Below are positions 13,789 through 17,383 of a DNA stretch of 17,383 nt, one piece after another. The position numbers and the translations under genes were made by a program. The stretch's first letter is position 1; the number at the start of each line of letters is the position of its first letter. The notes beneath the pieces are model-generated. The model had not been told where the DNA came from and did no database searches. It saw only the letters and a list, made by a program, of their open reading frames with translations. Origin of the DNA: an uncultured Eubacteriales bacterium (GTDB lineage Bacteria; Bacillota; Clostridia; Christensenellales; UBA1242); assembly GCA_948512295.1 (NCBI GenBank), contig CAOQRA010000025.1:1-17383 (forward strand). Reading direction: 5' to 3'.

Positions 13789-14307
13789 TTATCTATAATC
13801 CTCTGGGTTTATAATTCTCACTTTGCATCCATTTTCTTGTGCGAAACGCACAGTGTTTCCTGTTCCGCTTCTTTTTCCGCTCCAGCAAGCAATACAAACA
13901 CTTGAATGTTGCACCATCCACAAATTTCTTTCATTAAAACATTCTTGAGTAGGATGGTCTGACAAAATTATTTTGTCGTCACAGTGTCCTAAGATTTTCC
14001 AATATCTTTCTTGCTGCTTTGGTTTCCAATTTTTCTCTTGTCCTTTGCATGGGATAACAGCAATCAACTTGATATGCGGAAAGTCATTTTGCAATTCAAT
14101 TAAGGTTTCAGCGGCAATCATATCAAAGCCCTCTGCCATACCTGTCAAAAAGGTTGTTATTCCATAATTGATTGCGCCAATATAAAGATTTTTCAAATCC
14201 TCTTTAAATTTGGCACAACTCGGTCTTGTTTCGTTATAGCCCCAAGGCAAGCCAAAAGGTCTGTGTCCGGTGTTGCAAGCGGTTTCTTCTTTAATAATGT
14301 TTATCAT
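13789..14307 (-). CDS. SLOG-family protein (YpsA/DUF1273-like)
   Basis: A 172-residue Rossmann-like protein of the SLOG superfamily, thought to bind nucleotide-derived ligands. Visible are TGHRPFGLPWGYNE near the N-terminus, FLTGMAEGFDMIAAE (the glycine-rich ligand loop with D/E), IAVIPCKGQ and the later CWSGKRSGTGNT phosphate-binding loop. YpsA/DUF1273 and DprA-like relatives occur in stress, phage and mobile-element contexts. GGAAGG five bases before the internal ATG decides this start over an ATG 11 codons upstream. First gene of the DGR operon, directly after the operator/promoter. A direct role in the DGR is unproven. Confidence 0.85.
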   Translation of the reverse strand: MINIIKEETACNTGHRPFGLPWGYNETRPSCAKFKEDLKNLYIGAINYGITTFLTGMAEGFDMIAAETLIELQNDFPHIKLIAVIPCKGQEKNWKPKQQERYWKILGHCDDKIILSDHPTQECFNERNLWMVQHSSVCIACWSGKRSGTGNTVRFAQENGCKVRIINPEDYR

Positions 14308-14417
14308 TTCATCCTTCCTTTTATATCGCGTATGTATCAATACAAAAATGACTTATAATTGAATACTTTTGCAGAATTTGATTAAAAATATATCAGTGTT
14401 TGACTTATATAGTGCAG

Positions 14418-14447
14418 AGTATATCACACAATGATATAAAATTGCAA
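14418..14447 (-). promoter_or_regulatory. DGR operon promoter with overlapping palindromic operator
   Basis: Minus-strand -35 TTGCAA (14442-14447), 18-base spacer, -10 TATACT (14418-14423) preceded by TGA. The perfect palindrome ATATCA-CACAA-TGATAT (14421-14437) overlaps the -10 and spacer, a typical repressor operator, and lies 101 bases from the divergent XRE gene. Confidence 0.7.
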
Positions 14448-14537
14448 ATTATTTTGACAAAAATAAAAAATCACATCACTCTTTGATTAAGACAAAAGAT
14501 TGTCAGAATTTAAAATTAAAAGGTGAGGTGATTTATT

Positions 14538-14870
14538 ATGAAAAATAAAGAAAATTTTGATAAGGAATATAAGGATTTAGTTTTTAAAATCGGCTATTTT
14601 AGGAATAAAAACAACTTGTCGGCAAGAGACACAAGTTTGCGCTTAGGTTTCAGCGATAGTTTTATAAACAGAATTGAAACATATAAAGTTGAATTAAAAG
14701 TTTCGACATTATTGAAGTTTATGGAATTGGTTGAAATAACTCCGGAAGAATTTTTCTATGCTAAGCCAGAAGATTATGCAAAAGATAAAGAGATTTTTGA
14801 TCTTATCAAATCATTAAGTCCTGAAAATAAAGAAACAATACTTGATTTGGCTAAAAAGTTGAAAAGATAA
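14538..14870 (+). CDS. XRE/Cro-CI-type transcriptional regulator
   Basis: A 110-residue DNA-binding protein. A helix-turn-helix spans about residues 15-62: VFKIGYFRNKNNLSARDTSLRLG, then FSDSFINRIETYKVELKVSTLLKFMELV. The C-terminal 40 residues contain a helical tail (SPENKETILDLAKKLK) probably used for dimerisation. GGTGAGGTGA precedes the ATG. It is the only plus-strand gene of the element and is transcribed away from the DGR operon across the palindromic operator, so it probably controls that promoter and perhaps the target promoter. It ends at a bidirectional terminator. Confidence 0.88.
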   Translation: MKNKENFDKEYKDLVFKIGYFRNKNNLSARDTSLRLGFSDSFINRIETYKVELKVSTLLKFMELVEITPEEFFYAKPEDYAKDKEIFDLIKSLSPENKETILDLAKKLKR

Positions 14871-14880
14871 ATTGACAACA

Positions 14881-14913
14881 AAAAACCGAGGGATATTTTC
14901 TCTCGGGTTTTTC
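14881..14913. terminator. Bidirectional intrinsic terminator
   Basis: CCGAG and CTCGG (extended by GA/TC with a bulge) form a stem flanked by an A-run on the left and a T-run on the right. It lies between the convergent XRE and phosphatase genes and can serve both. Confidence 0.8.
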
Positions 14914-14956
14914 TTAAATTTAACATTTTTGTATTCTTTTAGACTTTTTACTTTTG

Positions 14957-15679
14957 TTAATCTTCCAACACCACCACATTCACTTTATGAGTGTGCACAG
15001 TGCAGGCATCCAGCGCAATCATATCTTTTGTTATAAAAGGCTCAAAATTTTCATTTTCGCCAAATTCTTCATATTTCTCCGGATATTGTTCGTGCCACAA
15101 AGCACTGCAATGCCAATGTCCACACACGATTGTTTTGTTTGACTCGTAAATTTCATATCTAAACATATCAACAGGGTTTTGCCAACGAGCTTTTCTCCAA
15201 CGCTCTGGACGCGCGTTTCGCCAATCGCTGTCATACAAACAACAACTTTCAATGATTGGAATCCAGCCATGAACGAAGATATAATGTTTTGTCTCAAAAT
15301 AATCAACACACAAAGACAAAACTTCGGCAAGCCCTGTTTCTTTTGCTATTTCTTCTAAATTAAATTTACTGACTTGCCATTCTGGGCATAAATCAACAAT
15401 TGTGTATGCAGTTCCATTTGAAAGGTCAGCATAATTGTTTTTGCCTCGTGCAATCATTTCTTCCATTAAGTCTTCGTGATTCCCTTTGATAAGAATTATT
15501 TTATCTTTATGTGACAAAACAAAATCAATAATTTCTTTCGGCTGAGGTCCTCTGTCAAACATATCTCCACAAACAATCAGCTTGTGCTGTGAGTTGTTTA
15601 TGTCAAAATCTTTTTCTTTCAAAGCTGACATCCATTCGTCAAAAAAACCATGAATATCAGCACTTACAAAGTATTTCAT
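14957..15679 (-). CDS. PPP-family metallophosphatase (serine/threonine phosphatase-like)
   Basis: A 240-residue cytosolic calcineurin-like phosphoesterase. All metal-binding motifs are visible: DIH (D8, H10), GDMFDRG (D39, D42), GNHED (N67, H68), FVHG (H137) and CGHWH (H188, H190). GDxxDRG and GNHE are the signature of the PPP group, containing bacterial PrpA/PrpE-type protein phosphatases and diadenosine tetraphosphatases; substrate cannot be chosen from sequence. Length is normal. It lies 21 bases downstream of the ATPase gene and is probably co-transcribed with it. Such phosphatases are frequent cargo in phages and mobile elements. Confidence 0.9.
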   Translation of the reverse strand: MKYFVSADIHGFFDEWMSALKEKDFDINNSQHKLIVCGDMFDRGPQPKEIIDFVLSHKDKIILIKGNHEDLMEEMIARGKNNYADLSNGTAYTIVDLCPEWQVSKFNLEEIAKETGLAEVLSLCVDYFETKHYIFVHGWIPIIESCCLYDSDWRNARPERWRKARWQNPVDMFRYEIYESNKTIVCGHWHCSALWHEQYPEKYEEFGENENFEPFITKDMIALDACTVHTHKVNVVVLED

Positions 15680-15700
15680 TTTTCATCTCTCTTTTAGCAA

Positions 15701-16999
15701 TTACTTAATGCAAAAGACTGCATAAAGCGGCACTGATTTGATGTTGTTTTCAAAGCCAAAGTTTTTTGCTGAAATGCGGATTGCATGGGCTGGCTTAAAT
15801 TGTTGCATATAAACTGACAAACTTCTTGAGCGGGTGTTCTCGCCAGATTTTACTTCAATCGGCACTACATCTTTGTTAATGCGAGTTATAAAGTCAATTT
15901 CAGCGTCGGACTTACTTGTCCAATAGTATGTTGAAAGACCGTTTACAGACAGTTGGTTGAAAACATAATTTTCTGTCAATCCACCTTTAAATTCAAAACT
16001 GTCTTTATCCAAAATAATGTCATCAAACTGAACTTTTTGATTTGCACAACACAATCCAACGTCATTCATATAAAATTTAAAATCATCTAACGATTTAAAG
16101 GCATCAAGTGGAAGCTTGATTTGCTCAATTCTATATAGTTGATTTGCGACACCTGCCAAACACAACCATTCAATAGCAAATTCAAACTCTCTTGCTCTGC
16201 CACCACTTTTTATTAGGGAATATTTAAACTTTCGATTTTCTTTTGCAAGTTGCGTTGTTATGTTTTTGTAAACAAGCCTTACTTTTGGAATCTCTGTTGC
16301 TTTGTTATATTTGCTCATATCGTTGAAATAAGCTTGGAGAACGGCATCCTGTTTAATTCTTACCAATTCATAATTGCCAGTTTTTACATATTCTTCAACA
16401 ACTTCTGGCATTCCACCAACAAACAAATAGCTTTTATATAAGTCCATGGCTTCATTATGAAAGGGCTTTGCAAGTGGAGAGTTTTCAGCATAACATCTTT
16501 TGATTTCATCAATCAGAACTTCATAATTTTCATTTTGCGCAAGTAAAAATTCTTCAAAATCCATTGGCGCCATTGTCATAAATTGAACTTTTCCAACAGG
16601 AAAGGAATAACTTCCTCTGTTTAATGAAACTCCAAGTAAAGAACCGGTGGCAATTATATGATAATCATTTGCTTCTTCATTAAAATATTTTAAAGACGTC
16701 AATGCTTTTGGACAATATTGGATTTCGTCAAAAATAATCAAAGTCTTTTCTTTAAAAATTTCTTTCTTTTTATGAGCTCCAATCAATCTCAATATCTTTG
16801 TTGGCTCCAAGACATTAAAAAAATCTTTCAAATCTTCATCTTGTTCAAAGTTGCAATAAACAACATTAGCATATTCACGACTTCCGAACAAATTTGTGAT
16901 ATAGGTTTTTCCAACTTGTCTTGGGCCCTGCAAGATCAAAGGTTTTCGATCATTCGAATTTTTCCAGTTTAATAAATCATTGTATATTTTTCTCTCCAT
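15701..16999 (-). CDS. AAA-family ATPase with DUF4143 domain
   Basis: A 432-residue protein of the AAA_14/DUF4143 family. Walker A is GPRQVGKT (25-32) and Walker B LIIFDE (87-92), followed by a sensor-like ATGSLLG (117-123). The C-terminal DUF4143 region contains SDAEIDF (D369) and PIEVKSG (E382, K384), the D-ExK spacing of a PD-(D/E)xK nuclease-like fold. These proteins are very common and variable in bacteria and mobile elements, with no settled function; proposals include defence or stress roles. GAGGAG precedes the ATG and a good promoter lies upstream. The nuclease reading is a motif observation, not proof of activity. Confidence 0.9.
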   Translation of the reverse strand: MERKIYNDLLNWKNSNDRKPLILQGPRQVGKTYITNLFGSREYANVVYCNFEQDEDLKDFFNVLEPTKILRLIGAHKKKEIFKEKTLIIFDEIQYCPKALTSLKYFNEEANDYHIIATGSLLGVSLNRGSYSFPVGKVQFMTMAPMDFEEFLLAQNENYEVLIDEIKRCYAENSPLAKPFHNEAMDLYKSYLFVGGMPEVVEEYVKTGNYELVRIKQDAVLQAYFNDMSKYNKATEIPKVRLVYKNITTQLAKENRKFKYSLIKSGGRAREFEFAIEWLCLAGVANQLYRIEQIKLPLDAFKSLDDFKFYMNDVGLCCANQKVQFDDIILDKDSFEFKGGLTENYVFNQLSVNGLSTYYWTSKSDAEIDFITRINKDVVPIEVKSGENTRSRSLSVYMQQFKPAHAIRISAKNFGFENNIKSVPLYAVFCIK

Positions 17000-17015
17000 T
17001 TTCTACTCCTCGGCC

Positions 17016-17044
17016 TTATGATAAAATATAAAAACGCAAAAGTC
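17016..17044 (-). promoter_or_regulatory. Promoter of the ATPase-phosphatase operon
   Basis: Minus-strand -35 TTGACT (17039-17044), 17-base spacer, -10 TATCAT (17016-17021), 16 bases before the ATPase ATG. Confidence 0.65.
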
Positions 17045-17056
17045 AAGCAAAAATGC

Positions 17057-17105
17057 CATTTTTTTGGAGATAGCCGAGGTAAAAAATTGCATTTTTTTGG
17101 AGATA
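17057..17105. repeat. Two direct 16-bp repeats near the right end
   Basis: CATTTTTTTGGAGATA occurs at 17057-17072 and 17090-17105, spaced 33 bases (about three helical turns). Position near attR suggests arm-type sites or regulatory sites for the ATPase promoter next to it. From here to attR (17106-17328) I see no gene, only AT-rich DNA and the 19-bp repeat. Confidence 0.5.
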
Positions 17106-17278
17106 ATACAAAGATGAACCGTTTTTACGATAAATTTTTAAAACATTGCTAAATCGTTTTATATAGGTTTAGATAGTCTTAAAACACTCAATTTAAGCCA
17201 AAATGTGACATTTGCAGTAAACTGTAGTAAGGTATATTTTGTTGTTTTACCGCAATTGCGTTTTTAATGTGTCAAAAT

Positions 17279-17297
17279 GCCTTTATTTTAGGGCAAT
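17279..17297. repeat. 19-bp element-specific repeat, copy 2
   Basis: Identical to 5460-5478. It has short GCC/GGC complementary ends, so it can form a small hairpin on its own. It lies 31 bases before attR. Confidence 0.8.
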
Positions 17298-17328
17298 ATA
17301 GCAAGTGTGAGCAAAATTTTTATCAAAA

Positions 17329-17383
17329 AGAGCACCACCCTGATAAGGTGGGGGTCGGTGGTTCGAGTCCACTCATCCCAACC
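17329..17383 (+). repeat. attR: displaced 3' part of tRNA-Ile
   Basis: An exact 55-base copy of 3453-3507 at the window edge. No tRNA 5' half precedes it, so it is not a functional tRNA; it marks the right boundary of the element. Chromosomal sequence would continue beyond the window. Confidence 0.93.

Larger units (their letters stand above)
3453..17383. mobile_element. Integrative mobilizable element carrying a diversity-generating retroelement
   Basis: A segment of about 13.9 kb between exact 55-base copies of the tRNA-Ile 3' end. It carries a tyrosine integrase and excisionase-like gene at the left end, a MobL relaxase with an accessory protein, a candidate oriT, a divergent XRE regulator, a complete DGR and cargo genes. 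No coupling protein, VirB4-like ATPase, other secretion component or recognisable replication initiator is present, so it looks mobilizable rather than self-transmissible. Whether it still excises cannot be judged from sequence, but int and the relaxase are intact open frames with their catalytic residues. Confidence 0.88.

Noticed and set aside
17057..17105. Repeats at the right end as a CRISPR array
   Set aside because: Only two 16-bp copies with a 17-base gap and no cas genes; too short and too few.

Overview
The window is AT-rich DNA of a low-GC bacterium, most likely a gut Bacillota/Clostridia-type organism. I infer this from base composition, strong GGAGG-type ribosome sites, independent-type phosphoglycerate mutase, a MobL-type relaxase and DUF6273/BspA-like domains. 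The exact lineage cannot be read from the sequence.

Positions 1-3530 are chromosome: a TtcA-family tRNA-thiolation protein, gpmI, a small membrane-anchored Ig-like protein, then a strong promoter, a decayed tRNA-Ile copy and an intact tRNA-Ile(GAT). The 3' part of this tRNA (3453-3507) is repeated exactly at the right edge of the window (17329-17383). The two copies bracket about 13.9 kb of foreign DNA and are read as attL and attR of a tRNA-integrated mobilizable element.

The element contains, from left to right: an arm-repeat region and tyrosine integrase with an overlapping excisionase-like gene; a nested inverted repeat that is an oriT candidate; a MobL relaxase with a small accessory protein; a sigma-70 region-4-like protein; then the central feature, a complete diversity-generating retroelement (DGR). 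Beyond it lie a divergent XRE-type regulator, a PPP-family phosphatase and an AAA/DUF4143 ATPase. No type IV secretion or coupling-protein gene is visible, so transfer would need a helper.

The DGR runs on the minus strand in the order SLOG-family gene, unknown gene, Avd, template repeat (TR), reverse transcriptase (RT), target gene, small coiled-coil gene. TR (12587-12695) and the variable repeat VR (10922-11030) align without gaps over 109 nt. On the coding strand 15 of 36 TR adenines are replaced in VR, but only 2 of 73 other bases. The RT has the DGR-type IGNQTSQ motif and YMDD, and a GC-rich hairpin lies 22 nt past the VR. Unusually, the VR is near the N-terminus (residues 83-119) of a 965-residue target that has no visible signal peptide. 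Behind it come a second DUF6273-like segment, a leucine-rich-repeat-like segment and an unassigned cysteine-containing C-terminal domain.

The target has its own promoter, sharing 11 bp around the -10 with the promoter of the upstream DGR operon. That upstream promoter overlaps a palindrome next to the divergent XRE regulator, so production of the mutagenesis machinery and the target may be coordinated.
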